64,000 bases of DNA from Gemmatimonadota bacterium. GTDB lineage: Bacteria > Latescibacterota > UBA2968. The stretch is taken from NCBI GenBank assembly GCA_026705765.1, contig JAPPAB010000086.1:1-64000 (forward strand), written 5' to 3'. The stretch's first letter is position 1. Each line of letters starts with the position of its first letter. Position numbers and translations under genes: made by a program. Of this stretch, positions 55,415-64,000 are shown piece by piece. The notes under the pieces are model-generated. The model was not told the origin of the DNA and made no database searches. It saw only the letters and a program-made list of their open reading frames with translations.

Positions 55415-56815
55415 ATGAAGCGACCGAATATCTTATTGATTTACACCGATCAGCAGCGGTGGGATGCCATGGGCGTGAATGGAAACACCGATATCCAGAC
55501 ACCGAATCTGGATCACCTGGCAAACGAGGGTATAAACTTCGACCACTACTTTGTCCAGAACCCCGTGTGCATGCCCAGTCGGGTGAGCTTTTTGACCGGA
55601 CAATATCCCTCCACGCTCGGCATTACACACATGGGTGTACCCGTACCCGAAGACTTTGTAACATTGCCCAAATTGCTGCACAATTCGGGATATCACTCGG
55701 CAAATATCGGCAAATTGCACTTTTTGCCACACGCCAACCGGGATCACCGAGAAATACATCCCAATTATGGATTTGACCATCTGGAGATCAGCGATGAACC
55801 TGGCTGTTACGAAGACGCTTATCGCGCCTGGGTACGCATGGAAGCGCCGAACCAACTCGACCATTTGAGCCTGGGATTGCCGCCATTGGCAGAGCGCTGG
55901 TATCAGATAATGGGCGAAAAAGACGACGTACATCACCCCGATGAGCGATTCCCCAAACACCCCATCCCCTTTCGCGGAAAAGATGAATACACACACACGG
56001 CTTGGGTGGCGAGCCAGTCAATACAATATATGTCGGAACGCGCAAGTGAAAGCCGTCCATTTTTGTGCATCGCGGGAATTTACTCCCCGCATTCACCCTG
56101 GGTTGCACCGCAGCGTTTTCTGGACCTGTACGACCCCGATCAAATGACCCTGCCATCCTTCCCGCCAGAAATCGATGCAAAACGCAATGAAAACCACTAC
56201 GGCGATCGCGAACTTCGCCTCGCGCGACAGGGATATTACGGCATGGTCAGCGAAGTAGATCACCATGTGGGCCGCCTGTTAGACGCGCTGGATGAATTGG
56301 GCATTGCAAATGAAACAATTGTAGTCTTCACATCCGACCACGGCGAATGGCTGGGCGAACATTTGCGCTATGGCAAAAACTATCCGGGACACGATTGTGT
56401 CAGCCGCGTCCCCCTGCTGATGCGTATCCCAGGAAAAGAAAGCGGACGTCGCGTATCGAGCATCGTCGAAGGTGTCGATGTACTCCCCACCCTGCTCGAA
56501 GCCTGCGGTGTACCCCTCCCACCCCATTTACAGGGTCAATCGCTATATCCCGTATTCAGCGGGGGAAAAGATCCGGACAAACCCGTCGCATTGATGGAAG
56601 CCACGGGCTGGAAAATGATACGGTCTGAGAACTATCGCTATATCGCACATGACGATGGACGGGAATTTCTCTATGACCTGAACGCCGAATGGGGCGAATA
56701 CCGCGATGTGTCGCAAGATCCCAACCACACAAACGCGCTGATTGAACATCGGCATCTATTGATCAAACGGCTCATAGAGATGGAACGACCGAAAAAGCGG
56801 ATTTGGGGATACTGA
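55415..56815 (+). CDS. Sulfatase (type I, formylglycine)
   Basis: A 466-residue sulfatase. C52 in CMPSR is the formylglycine precursor; metal ligands are in IYTDQQRWD and VFTSDHGEW. It differs from the sulfatase at 46043 in length and block order, so it probably attacks another linkage. No signal peptide is present. The ATG at 55415 follows AAAGGAA; longer frames overlap the divergent 5'-nucleotidase. A mandelate racemase-like gene follows by 13 bases. Confidence 0.92.
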   Translation: MKRPNILLIYTDQQRWDAMGVNGNTDIQTPNLDHLANEGINFDHYFVQNPVCMPSRVSFLTGQYPSTLGITHMGVPVPEDFVTLPKLLHNSGYHSANIGKLHFLPHANRDHREIHPNYGFDHLEISDEPGCYEDAYRAWVRMEAPNQLDHLSLGLPPLAERWYQIMGEKDDVHHPDERFPKHPIPFRGKDEYTHTAWVASQSIQYMSERASESRPFLCIAGIYSPHSPWVAPQRFLDLYDPDQMTLPSFPPEIDAKRNENHYGDRELRLARQGYYGMVSEVDHHVGRLLDALDELGIANETIVVFTSDHGEWLGEHLRYGKNYPGHDCVSRVPLLMRIPGKESGRRVSSIVEGVDVLPTLLEACGVPLPPHLQGQSLYPVFSGGKDPDKPVALMEATGWKMIRSENYRYIAHDDGREFLYDLNAEWGEYRDVSQDPNHTNALIEHRHLLIKRLIEMERPKKRIWGY

Positions 56816-56828
56816 TACAGGAGGTAAC

Positions 56829-57989
56829 ATGAAAATCGTAGATATACAAAAAACACTCTCTCTGGGGGCTGCATGTCGCCACTGGTCGTTATTGAAAATT
56901 ATCACCGATGAGGGCATTGAGGGATTGGGTGAATGGCGTGGAGGACAATCGGTTGATCAACTGAAGAATACGCTCATCGGAAAAGACCCGACCAATGTAA
57001 ACCAATTGCATCACGATCATCTGTGGCGCATGCAGGGCGCTGGTGCCGGTGTGGAAATCGCACTCTGGGATATTAAAGGCAAAGCATTGGGCGTACCGAT
57101 GTGCGACCTCCTCGGCGGAAAACTGCGCGACAAGGTGCGGATGTATTGCGACTGCCATTCGGGCGCGTACTGGACACCAGAAGACTATAATCGACGCTGG
57201 GATGAAGTGCGAGCATCGGGTGAATTAGACCCCGTATATGAAACATCGAGCTATGTGGCGCGGGCAAAAGAACGAGTAGCCGAAGGATTTACAGCCTTAA
57301 AATTCGATCTGGACGTCCCCAACCCCTGGAAAATGGATGTGTACGACCGGTCTGTCGGACGACGGCAACACGAACATATTGTAACCACGATTGAAGCATT
57401 GCGCGATGCAATCGGACCGTATATCGATTTATCGATAGACCTGCACGGATCATTTAACGCGATTGATGGTTTGCGGATATGCAAAGATGTGGAACACCTC
57501 GACTTATTGTGGTTGGAAGACCCGATCCGATGGGAATGGGGTAACGTAGATGCTCTGGCAAAAATTTGCATGCAAACAGAAACACCGATCTGTACAGGCG
57601 AGATATTTTATGGCGCAAAGCTATTTCGGGAACTCATGGAAAAAGGCGCGTGCGACCTGCTCGAACCCGACATACCGCGCAGTGGTGGCGCCATAGAAAC
57701 GCGGCGCATCGCAGAACTGGCAGAAATGTATCATATGTCAATCGCACCGCATTATATGGCGAGCACAGTAGCTGGCATAGCCGCCGTACACATCTGTTCC
57801 ACCATACCCAATTTCCTGGCTCTGGAATATCACTCGGCCAATATCCCGCTCTGGTCAACGATGTTGAATATCAAAAATCCAATTCAAAATGGATATATCA
57901 CCGTGCCAGAGGGTCCAGGCCTGGGCATTGAATTAGACGAAGTAGAAATATTAAAACATCTGCCCGAAGGCACGGAATTGTGGTCTTAA
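56829..57989 (+). CDS. Mandelate racemase/muconate lactonizing-family dehydratase
   Basis: A 386-residue enolase-superfamily enzyme. The base on strand 2 is K158 (LKFDLD), metal ligands are D204 (IDLHG), E230 (LEDPIR) and E258 (TGEIF), and the second base is H308 (PHYMAS) with D281. This mandelate-racemase-type set is typical of sugar-acid dehydratases, such as rhamnonate, fuconate or galactonate dehydratases. The substrate here is unknown, though neighbours suggest a deoxy-sugar or uronic acid. SD AGGAGG precedes the ATG. Confidence 0.92.
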   Translation: MKIVDIQKTLSLGAACRHWSLLKIITDEGIEGLGEWRGGQSVDQLKNTLIGKDPTNVNQLHHDHLWRMQGAGAGVEIALWDIKGKALGVPMCDLLGGKLRDKVRMYCDCHSGAYWTPEDYNRRWDEVRASGELDPVYETSSYVARAKERVAEGFTALKFDLDVPNPWKMDVYDRSVGRRQHEHIVTTIEALRDAIGPYIDLSIDLHGSFNAIDGLRICKDVEHLDLLWLEDPIRWEWGNVDALAKICMQTETPICTGEIFYGAKLFRELMEKGACDLLEPDIPRSGGAIETRRIAELAEMYHMSIAPHYMASTVAGIAAVHICSTIPNFLALEYHSANIPLWSTMLNIKNPIQNGYITVPEGPGLGIELDEVEILKHLPEGTELWS

Positions 57990-58008
57990 AAACAGAAAGG
58001 GCCAAAAT

Positions 58009-60276
58009 ATGAAATTTCCAACAATTCGTCCGCCGCGTGCCAATTATATCCGTCCGCTTAATGGTGAAACGCTCACACTCTCACCCCCCGGATTTAGCTG
58101 GTGGCGAGCTGCTGATCGGGGTGCCTGTCAATATCGCGTCATTGTCGCACGCGATGGAAAACCCTACTACGAATCTCCCCTGCTCTCCGATCCCATACAC
58201 CATTCAGATTGCGTTTTTGCACCCGGAACTTACGAATGGCATGTGCAAGCCGTTGTAAATGGCGCGGTTCGAGCGCGCTCGGAATGCCGATCTTTTGAAA
58301 TTGCCGATTGCGCTGCCGAACAACCTCATCCAGACGCCGCTACACTGCTGGCAAACGTCCCAAAAGAACGCCCGCGTCTCTTCTTTCTGGCATCTGACCT
58401 GGAAGATGTGCGACGCTCGCTAACATCGACTCGATCCGAAGCATTCGAAGCACTGAGAAACGACGCCGACCACGCGCTCACACTCGAACTACCATCAGAG
58501 CCGACATACGACCAGATTGAAGACCCCTCCGAACGCAGGCTGGCTTATGTCGCGTGTTTTGGCACCATGCGAAAATATCACGATGAAGGCATGCGAACAC
58601 TCGCCCTCTTTTATTTACTCACTGGGGAAAAGCGATATGGCGAAGCCGCACGGCGCTTTATTGTTGACGCCGCGCAGTGGGATGTGGAGGGCATATCCTC
58701 TATTCTCGCGCCTTATGGCGACGAAGTCGGCCTCGGATTGCTCAGAGCAGGCGCAGAAGTCTATGACTGGATCTACGATATTTTCACCGAAGACGAACGC
58801 GAACTCGTCGCGCGCATGCTCGGCGCGCGGGCAGATCAGATGATTCGCAGGCTGGAGAAACACGATTATACATTCACGCCCGAAGAGAGTCACAACGGTC
58901 GCCTACCCGGTTTTTTACTCGAACACGCCATAGCCCGTGCTGAAGACGAACGCGCGCCTTCATGGGCGGAATATGCACTCAAACTTATTGCGACAAATTT
59001 TCCCCATTGGGCCGGGTATGAAGGAGGTTGGGCACAGGGCGTACCCTATGGCCTGTCTTACAACTCGCGGGACGCAATACCTTTTCACGCCTGGAAACTG
59101 GCAACTGGACACGATATATGGCTAAAACCCTATTACCAGAACATGCCGTGGTTTTTTTATTACGTCGTTTCTCCAGTCGGCGAACTCATGCCATTTGGCG
59201 ATACAGAAGACCAACCCATTCGCGCCTCACAGGCCAGAACCTTTCTTCAATTTCACGGTCTCAGATTGCAAAATCATCAACTGCGTGCCTGGGCGGATCA
59301 GGTGCGCGACTCCGATGGGCATCCCGCAGAGATCGATCCCTTTCTGGGCATCTTACTTGAAGATACCCCGCTCCCATCCAATAAAGATACAGTATCACAA
59401 GACCGCGTCTTTCGAGGCGTTGGCTGGGGCGCATTGCACAGCGATATCGAACATCCGGACAGTGATTTTATGGTCCTCTTCCGTTCATCGCCCTTTGGCG
59501 GCGTAAGCCACGGTCATGCGAGCCAGAATGATTTTGCTGTGATGAAAGGCGGACGCGCTTTAATATGCGCTGGCGGCCTTCGGTATCCGCATCACGGCAC
59601 GCCATTTCACAACGAATACGCCCAACACTCGATTTCACACAACTGCGTTCTCGTCAATGGCGAAGGCGCGATCAACCGGGATGGCAACCGCGGCGGTGAG
59701 ATTATCGATTTTAAGACCACACATCCGTTTGGCTATATCTGCGGCGAAGCGGAAAACGCTTACGGAGACCGGTTGAATCGATACAGGCGACATCTCGTGA
59801 TGATCCGCCCGTCGATCACAATTCTCATCGATGAATTGGAAACCCCCGAAGCATCGACATTCCAGTGGTTGCTACACGCATTCGAAAAGTTTGATCTCGA
59901 TGCGACGACTGTCACCTCCAACCGCAAGGGCGCATCATTAAAGGGTCAGCTTTTTGGATCAACAGATCTTCGTCTCAGTCAGACAAACGAATGGGCCGTA
60001 CCGCCAGATAAAGGCTATCCAACCCTCGATAAAGAACTGCCCGAAAAGCGATGGCATTTTACCGCCGAGACAGAGCGCGTAAAACGCTGTCGGATTGCCG
60101 CAATTTTTTCTGTCCGCGGACCCGACGAGAGCGATCTCGACTTCTCAATAACTGCATCGGAAAATCAAATCGCGCTTTCTGCCGGAAATACAACAGCGCA
60201 AATCAACTTGTCCCCCGATGAAAGCACCGTTCTTTCTCTATCATCTGGATCAGAAGATTTGACCATTCAGGCCTGA
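58009..60276 (+). CDS. Heparinase II/III-like lyase with N-terminal Fn3-like domain, no signal peptide
   Basis: A 755-residue protein. Residues 1-100 form an immunoglobulin/Fn3-like module (DUF4962-type, YRVIVARDGKPYYESPLL), 110-400 an alpha/alpha-toroid (PRLFFLASDLEDVRRSL; HNGRLPGFLLEHA), and 480-750 a beta-sandwich with the heparinase II/III HASQNDFAVMKGGRALI and YAQHSISHNCVLVN blocks. It is the cytoplasmic counterpart of the secreted one at 27597. It follows the enolase-type gene by 20 bases; its stop region overlaps the convergent TRAP gene by 10 bases. Confidence 0.87.
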   Translation: MKFPTIRPPRANYIRPLNGETLTLSPPGFSWWRAADRGACQYRVIVARDGKPYYESPLLSDPIHHSDCVFAPGTYEWHVQAVVNGAVRARSECRSFEIADCAAEQPHPDAATLLANVPKERPRLFFLASDLEDVRRSLTSTRSEAFEALRNDADHALTLELPSEPTYDQIEDPSERRLAYVACFGTMRKYHDEGMRTLALFYLLTGEKRYGEAARRFIVDAAQWDVEGISSILAPYGDEVGLGLLRAGAEVYDWIYDIFTEDERELVARMLGARADQMIRRLEKHDYTFTPEESHNGRLPGFLLEHAIARAEDERAPSWAEYALKLIATNFPHWAGYEGGWAQGVPYGLSYNSRDAIPFHAWKLATGHDIWLKPYYQNMPWFFYYVVSPVGELMPFGDTEDQPIRASQARTFLQFHGLRLQNHQLRAWADQVRDSDGHPAEIDPFLGILLEDTPLPSNKDTVSQDRVFRGVGWGALHSDIEHPDSDFMVLFRSSPFGGVSHGHASQNDFAVMKGGRALICAGGLRYPHHGTPFHNEYAQHSISHNCVLVNGEGAINRDGNRGGEIIDFKTTHPFGYICGEAENAYGDRLNRYRRHLVMIRPSITILIDELETPEASTFQWLLHAFEKFDLDATTVTSNRKGASLKGQLFGSTDLRLSQTNEWAVPPDKGYPTLDKELPEKRWHFTAETERVKRCRIAAIFSVRGPDESDLDFSITASENQIALSAGNTTAQINLSPDESTVLSLSSGSEDLTIQA

Positions 60277-62153
60277 TTAGCAGACCGATAGTTTGAGATC
60301 GCGATGACGCCAGCGATAAGCAGCGCGATACCCTGCAAATAGAGGCGGGCATCCCCTGATGGGGTAAGGAATAAGAGAAGGGCTGCGGCGAGTAAAAGGA
60401 CGCGTTGATACGTGGGCAAAGGGGCAAAAGCATGCCCAGCCGCGGCGGCTGATAGGGGTAAAATACCGAGCAGGACGACGAGAATATTGGCGATTATAGC
60501 GGAAATATCAGAAGACAAGAGCAAAAGCTCTGGATGCAGAACAAAGGCATAGGGCAAAGCAAAGCCTACAAGGGCAAAACGGAAAGCAGTGACGCCAGTT
60601 TGCATAATACTCGCCTTTGCAATAGCAGCAGCCGTGTAAGCAGCCAGCGCGACCGGGGGCGTAACCATAGACATCATGCCAAAATAAAAAATAAACAGAT
60701 GCGCGCCCAGTGCCACAATGCCGAGGTCGCTCAAAACAGGTCCCACCAGAGTCGCCATAAGCAGATAACACACGGCCGAAGGCAAGCCCATGCCCAGGAT
60801 GATGGTGGAGATCATCAGCAGAATCAAAGCCAGAATGATATTATTTTGCGCCAGTGGCAACAAAGTACTCGGAAGTTTTGTGCCAATACCCGTAAGCGTC
60901 ACAACACCGATAATAATACCCACGCATGAAGCCGCTGCAATAAGCGAAACACCGCCGTGCGCGGCCTTTTCCAATGCGCGGATCATAGCGCGAGGCCCAA
61001 CGCGTGTTGTGGGGCTAAACGCACTTACAATAAGAACAAAGAGCAGGGCGATACTCACGGCGCGAAAAGGCGTGTAACCCAGAATGAGAAATACAATAAG
61101 CGTGATGAAAGCGACGAGAAAAACCAGCCCCCGGAATCTAGGAGGACGCTCAGGAGCCTCTCCATCACTTGCAGACGCCCCAATGCGTTTGGCGTGAAAA
61201 TGGACAATCAGCAAAAGAGCCGCGTAATAGAGAATCGCCGGAACCAGAGCCGCTTTGATGATCTCCAAATAAGTAACAGCCGGCTCGACGATTTCGAGCA
61301 TCATATAGGCACCCGCCCCCATAATGGGCGGAACGAGCGCACCGCCCGAACTCGCTGCGGCTTCAATGCCGCCAGCCACAGTTGGACGAAAACCCGTTGA
61401 GCGCATCAGCGGAATGGTAAACGTGCCAGTAGTCGCCGTATTGGCCACAGCACTGCCCGAAAGAGATCCCATCATACCCGACGAAATAACAGCCACTTTG
61501 GCTGGTCCCCCGGTGCTGTTGCGAAAAATGCGGCGAGCCGTATTCAGAATATATCCCGTAGCACCTGTCTCTTCGAGCACAGTGCCAAAAAGTACAAAAA
61601 GAAAAACATAGGTGAACATCACTTTCAACGCGATCCCAAAAACGCCTTGAGAGTGGAGATAGGTCTGAGAGACAATGCGCTCCCAGTTATATCCGCGGTG
61701 GGGAAAAAGCCAATCGGGCAGAATATATCCATAAGCGGCATAAATCAGAAAGACGAGTGCGAGCAAGGGCAGAGTGAGACCAATGGCGCGACGGGTTGCT
61801 TCGAGGACCAGGATAAGCCCGATGAGACCGACAACGTGATCGAGCGCGTGTTCGAGTCCCGCGCGATTGCCCAGAGATTGCCCATTGATCCAGGAAAATT
61901 GAAAGAGGGATTCGGTTTGGGTCAGGACATAACCAAAACAGAAGATAACTGCCAGTACAAAAAAGAGATCGAGGATCTGAAGAGATTTATTGGGGTGAAT
62001 CGGATATTTGAGAAACACAAGACACAAGCCCAGCAAGGCAAAAACCGATAGCTGGGCTTGTGGTGCGAGTTGCGGATAATTGACCTCGACCAGAATAAAA
62101 AGACCGAGTAGTGCGGAGATAATGCGAAACAGGTGGGAATAGAGGCGCGTCAT
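60267..62153 (-). CDS. TAXI-type TRAP transporter fused permease (DctQM-like)
   Basis: A 628-residue membrane protein: a small membrane domain (about 1-150) is joined to the large 12-helix DctM-like permease, as in TAXI-TRAP fused permeases. DctM features are VAVISSGMMGSLSGSAVANT and AASSGGALVPPIMGAGAYM, and later VGIIIGVVTLTGIG. It takes up a substrate with the sodium gradient together with the binding protein encoded four bases upstream. The ATG at 62153 was preferred over a TTG at 62177. It overlaps the convergent heparinase gene by 10 bases. Confidence 0.92.
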   Translation of the reverse strand: MTRLYSHLFRIISALLGLFILVEVNYPQLAPQAQLSVFALLGLCLVFLKYPIHPNKSLQILDLFFVLAVIFCFGYVLTQTESLFQFSWINGQSLGNRAGLEHALDHVVGLIGLILVLEATRRAIGLTLPLLALVFLIYAAYGYILPDWLFPHRGYNWERIVSQTYLHSQGVFGIALKVMFTYVFLFVLFGTVLEETGATGYILNTARRIFRNSTGGPAKVAVISSGMMGSLSGSAVANTATTGTFTIPLMRSTGFRPTVAGGIEAAASSGGALVPPIMGAGAYMMLEIVEPAVTYLEIIKAALVPAILYYAALLLIVHFHAKRIGASASDGEAPERPPRFRGLVFLVAFITLIVFLILGYTPFRAVSIALLFVLIVSAFSPTTRVGPRAMIRALEKAAHGGVSLIAAASCVGIIIGVVTLTGIGTKLPSTLLPLAQNNIILALILLMISTIILGMGLPSAVCYLLMATLVGPVLSDLGIVALGAHLFIFYFGMMSMVTPPVALAAYTAAAIAKASIMQTGVTAFRFALVGFALPYAFVLHPELLLLSSDISAIIANILVVLLGILPLSAAAAGHAFAPLPTYQRVLLLAAALLLFLTPSGDARLYLQGIALLIAGVIAISNYRSANQA

Positions 62154-62157
62154 GCGT

Positions 62158-63108
62158 CTATTCGCTCCAGATACCAATTTCTTTGAAATATTTTATCGCA
62201 CCCGGATGAAAAGGCGTACCCGTATCTCGAACGATATTTTTGGGATTTATCGCCCTGCCCGCCGGGTGTTTTTTTACAACTTCCGCACGGCGTTCATAGA
62301 GCGTTTTGGTAAAATTGTAAACCGTATCCTCGCTCAAACTCGCCCGCGTAATGAGATGCATAGAACCGACGTTCATCCCGGCGAAATCCTCTGCTTGCCC
62401 CCGGTACGTATTGGCGGGAATCGTCGCGGCAAAAAAGAAAGGATAGGTCTCAAAAAGGCTTTGTTTGGCCGATTCATCATAGGGAATAAAATAAATATCT
62501 TGAGACGCACTGGCCTGGGTAATCGAAGCCGTGGGCACTGCGCCCCCTAAAAAAGCCGCAGCAGCCGAACCGTCGGCGAGCATGTCAACCGTTCCCGCCT
62601 GTGTATTGTGAAGCGGTGTAAAATCGTCATAAGTGACCCCGTGCGCGTTCAGGATGGGTCCTAAGAAATACTCAAAACCCGCACCCGCTGGTCCAACCAC
62701 AACGCGCTTGCCCTTGAGATCGCCCAAACCATTGACACCCGCGCTTTGTGGCGCAATAAAAAGCGCGACATTCGGCGCCAATGTCATAACCGCATTGATA
62801 TTCTGTTTTTCTCCCCACGCGCCTTCTCCGCGCACGGCAAAATAGGAGATCGCAGCATTGGCCAGCGCGAAATCCAGTTCCCCGCTCGAAAGGCGGCGAA
62901 TATTCTCCTGCGTGCCTTTGGTCGCCTCGGCAGAAACCTCCCAGGGCATGTGATCGTTGACAACCTGGGCAATCGCGCCACCCACCACAAAAAACGCACC
63001 GCCGGGCGGCGCCGTGCCCACGCTGAGAAATTTATCCCCTTGATCCTGAGGCGCGCCACACCCGATGAACAAGGCTACCGCGAAGATGAGTAATGCTTTG
63101 TACCGCAT
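62158..63108 (-). CDS. TAXI-family TRAP solute-binding lipoprotein
   Basis: A 316-residue binding protein with a lipoprotein signal (LFIGC, C17). TAXI features are LSVGTAPPGGAFFVVGGAIA, LDFALANAAISYFAVRGEG and GKRVVVGPAGAGFEYF. It is anchored outside the inner membrane and passes a small acid, perhaps glutamate-like or a sugar acid, to the fused permease; the substrate is unknown. It is separated from the permease by four bases and follows the propeller gene by 12, so the three are probably one operon. Confidence 0.93.
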   Translation of the reverse strand: MRYKALLIFAVALFIGCGAPQDQGDKFLSVGTAPPGGAFFVVGGAIAQVVNDHMPWEVSAEATKGTQENIRRLSSGELDFALANAAISYFAVRGEGAWGEKQNINAVMTLAPNVALFIAPQSAGVNGLGDLKGKRVVVGPAGAGFEYFLGPILNAHGVTYDDFTPLHNTQAGTVDMLADGSAAAAFLGGAVPTASITQASASQDIYFIPYDESAKQSLFETYPFFFAATIPANTYRGQAEDFAGMNVGSMHLITRASLSEDTVYNFTKTLYERRAEVVKKHPAGRAINPKNIVRDTGTPFHPGAIKYFKEIGIWSE

Positions 63109-63120
63109 AGCTATCCTCTT

Positions 63121-64000
63121 TTAATTTGCCGCAATACAATAGAGATGTTCAGTGCCGCGCAAATACAACTCGTCGCCCGCGATAATGGGGGATGCACCTG
63201 TGCCTTCGTCGAGTTTATTTGTTGCGAGCACTTCAAATTCGCTGCCATTCTTGATCACATAAGTCGTGCCAGCCAGCCCGGCGATATACACGCGGTCACT
63301 TGTGCCAACGAGTGGGGCGTATATGCGATTGATACCCTGGAGCCGCGCGGGACCGAAAACTGTTTCACCTGTTTTGGCATTGTAACAGGCTAAAACACTC
63401 CTGGTGCTTTTTATGCTGTAGATATTGTTTCCAGAAAGAAGAGGCGAGGAAACATAAGGGGTATTATCGGTAACAGTCCACAGAACGGCATCTGTACCCG
63501 TAATATCGCCCTTGGCTTTGTCGAGTGAAATCGCCTGCATGGCCGGGTCTCTATGACCACTTGTAACATAGACGATGCCATCGGCATAGACAGCGGTGGG
63601 AATGACATTTGACCCCAGTCCCGCGCACTCCCACAAGACATCGCCAGTTTTTAGATCGTAACTTCGGGTCTTTCCGCTCGCGCCCACAATAATCTGTTGC
63701 GTGCCCTTGTGTTCGACAACGATCGGTGTGGTCCACGTCGTTCGTTCTCGTCGCGCCGTGCGCCAGATTTCCTCACCCGTGCGCTTATCCAGCGCGACAA
63801 TAAACGAATTGCCTTGGTGATCCCAGTTGATAATCAGCGTATTGCCGTGAATCGTCGGCGATGAACCTTCTCCAAAAGAACCCGCAACTCTCATATCGCC
63901 CAGGTCCTTATCCCATTTCAAATTGCCGTCGAAGTCAAAACAATAAAGCCCCCAGGAGCCAAAAAATGCGTACAGATGTTCGCCGTCCGTAACACCCGAT
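63121..64000 (-). CDS. PQQ-type beta-propeller protein, 5' end cut by window edge
   Basis: The final 293 codons of a beta-propeller protein are visible; the start lies beyond the right edge. Repeated blades have the PQQ-like pattern: VALDKRTGEEIWRTARRE, SYDLKTGDVLWECAGLG and ACYNAKTGETVFGPARL. The frame stays open to the edge (EHLYAFFGSWGLYCFDFDGNL). These proteins are often secreted; some are quinoprotein dehydrogenases, many are only binding or scaffold proteins. No catalytic residues are seen in this part. It precedes the TAXI-TRAP genes on the same strand. Confidence 0.85.
   Translation of the reverse strand, partial: SGVTDGEHLYAFFGSWGLYCFDFDGNLKWDKDLGDMRVAGSFGEGSSPTIHGNTLIINWDHQGNSFIVALDKRTGEEIWRTARRERTTWTTPIVVEHKGTQQIIVGASGKTRSYDLKTGDVLWECAGLGSNVIPTAVYADGIVYVTSGHRDPAMQAISLDKAKGDITGTDAVLWTVTDNTPYVSSPLLSGNNIYSIKSTRSVLACYNAKTGETVFGPARLQGINRIYAPLVGTSDRVYIAGLAGTTYVIKNGSEFEVLATNKLDEGTGASPIIAGDELYLRGTEHLYCIAAN

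Overview
The window is a 64 kb piece of a bacterial chromosome with moderately high GC and densely packed genes. The gene families present are two DUF6785-type membrane proteins, five Gfo/Idh/MocA oxidoreductases, two phytanoyl-CoA dioxygenase-like proteins, two sulfatases, two heparinase II/III-like proteins, a secreted leucine-rich-repeat protein and a TAXI-type TRAP transporter. That mixture recalls Latescibacterota, Poribacteria and similar polysaccharide-degrading marine or sponge-associated lineages. This is an inference from gene content; there is no rRNA or complete marker set in the window. Many starts are GTG or TTG behind strong Shine-Dalgarno (SD) sites, and all four tRNA promoters have a 17-bp spacer between -35 and -10 boxes.

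Layout. 1-4.5 kb: a truncated sugar isomerase/epimerase, a class V aminotransferase and tRNA-Glu, all on the minus strand, then a plus-strand run of 2-hydroxyacid dehydrogenase, metallo-beta-lactamase-fold hydrolase and glycerophosphodiesterase. 4.6-9.3 kb: proS, glnS and tRNA-Gln, then a small AT-rich accessory patch (a decayed reading frame and an unknown membrane protein) ending at tRNA-Pro. 9.3-17 kb: a minus-strand operon that starts with a DUF6785 membrane protein and a flippase and continues with three Gfo/Idh/MocA oxidoreductases and an aldo/keto reductase. 17-19.5 kb: small genes (GNAT, UPF0175/HicB-like pair, VOC protein, HTH protein). 19.6-22.3 kb: two more Gfo/Idh/MocA proteins and an O-methyltransferase.

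22.4-29.4 kb: a bifunctional-nuclease-family protein overlaps a TPR-periplasmic-binding fusion; an outer-membrane helix-hairpin-helix protein, an LRR protein and a secreted heparinase-like lyase follow. 29.5-43 kb is rich in DNA maintenance genes: sbcD, sbcC, alr, a DUF4837 lipoprotein, an XPB-type helicase, a UbiA prenyltransferase, ligA, tRNA-Ala and a helicase-associated partner protein.

43-64 kb is a catabolic region: DUF6785 plus aldo/keto reductase, divergent from a sulfatase; a second isomerase/epimerase; a ferredoxin-thioredoxin-reductase-like protein; a two-domain metallophosphoesterase; two PhyH-like proteins; L-rhamnose isomerase; a 5'-nucleotidase-like protein; a second sulfatase; an enolase-superfamily dehydratase; a cytoplasmic heparinase-like protein; a TAXI-TRAP transporter; and a truncated PQQ-type propeller. 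Together these could take apart a sulfated, rhamnose- and uronate-containing glycan, import small acids and oxidise or isomerise the sugars.

The most distinctive sequence signals are perfect inverted repeats embedded in frame inside a DUF6785 gene and inside ligA, a 12-bp tandem duplication in a PhyH gene that lacks its HxD motif, a 5'-nucleotidase homologue that lacks its catalytic His/Asp dyad, and an inverted repeat placed between the -35 and -10 boxes of an aldo/keto reductase promoter.
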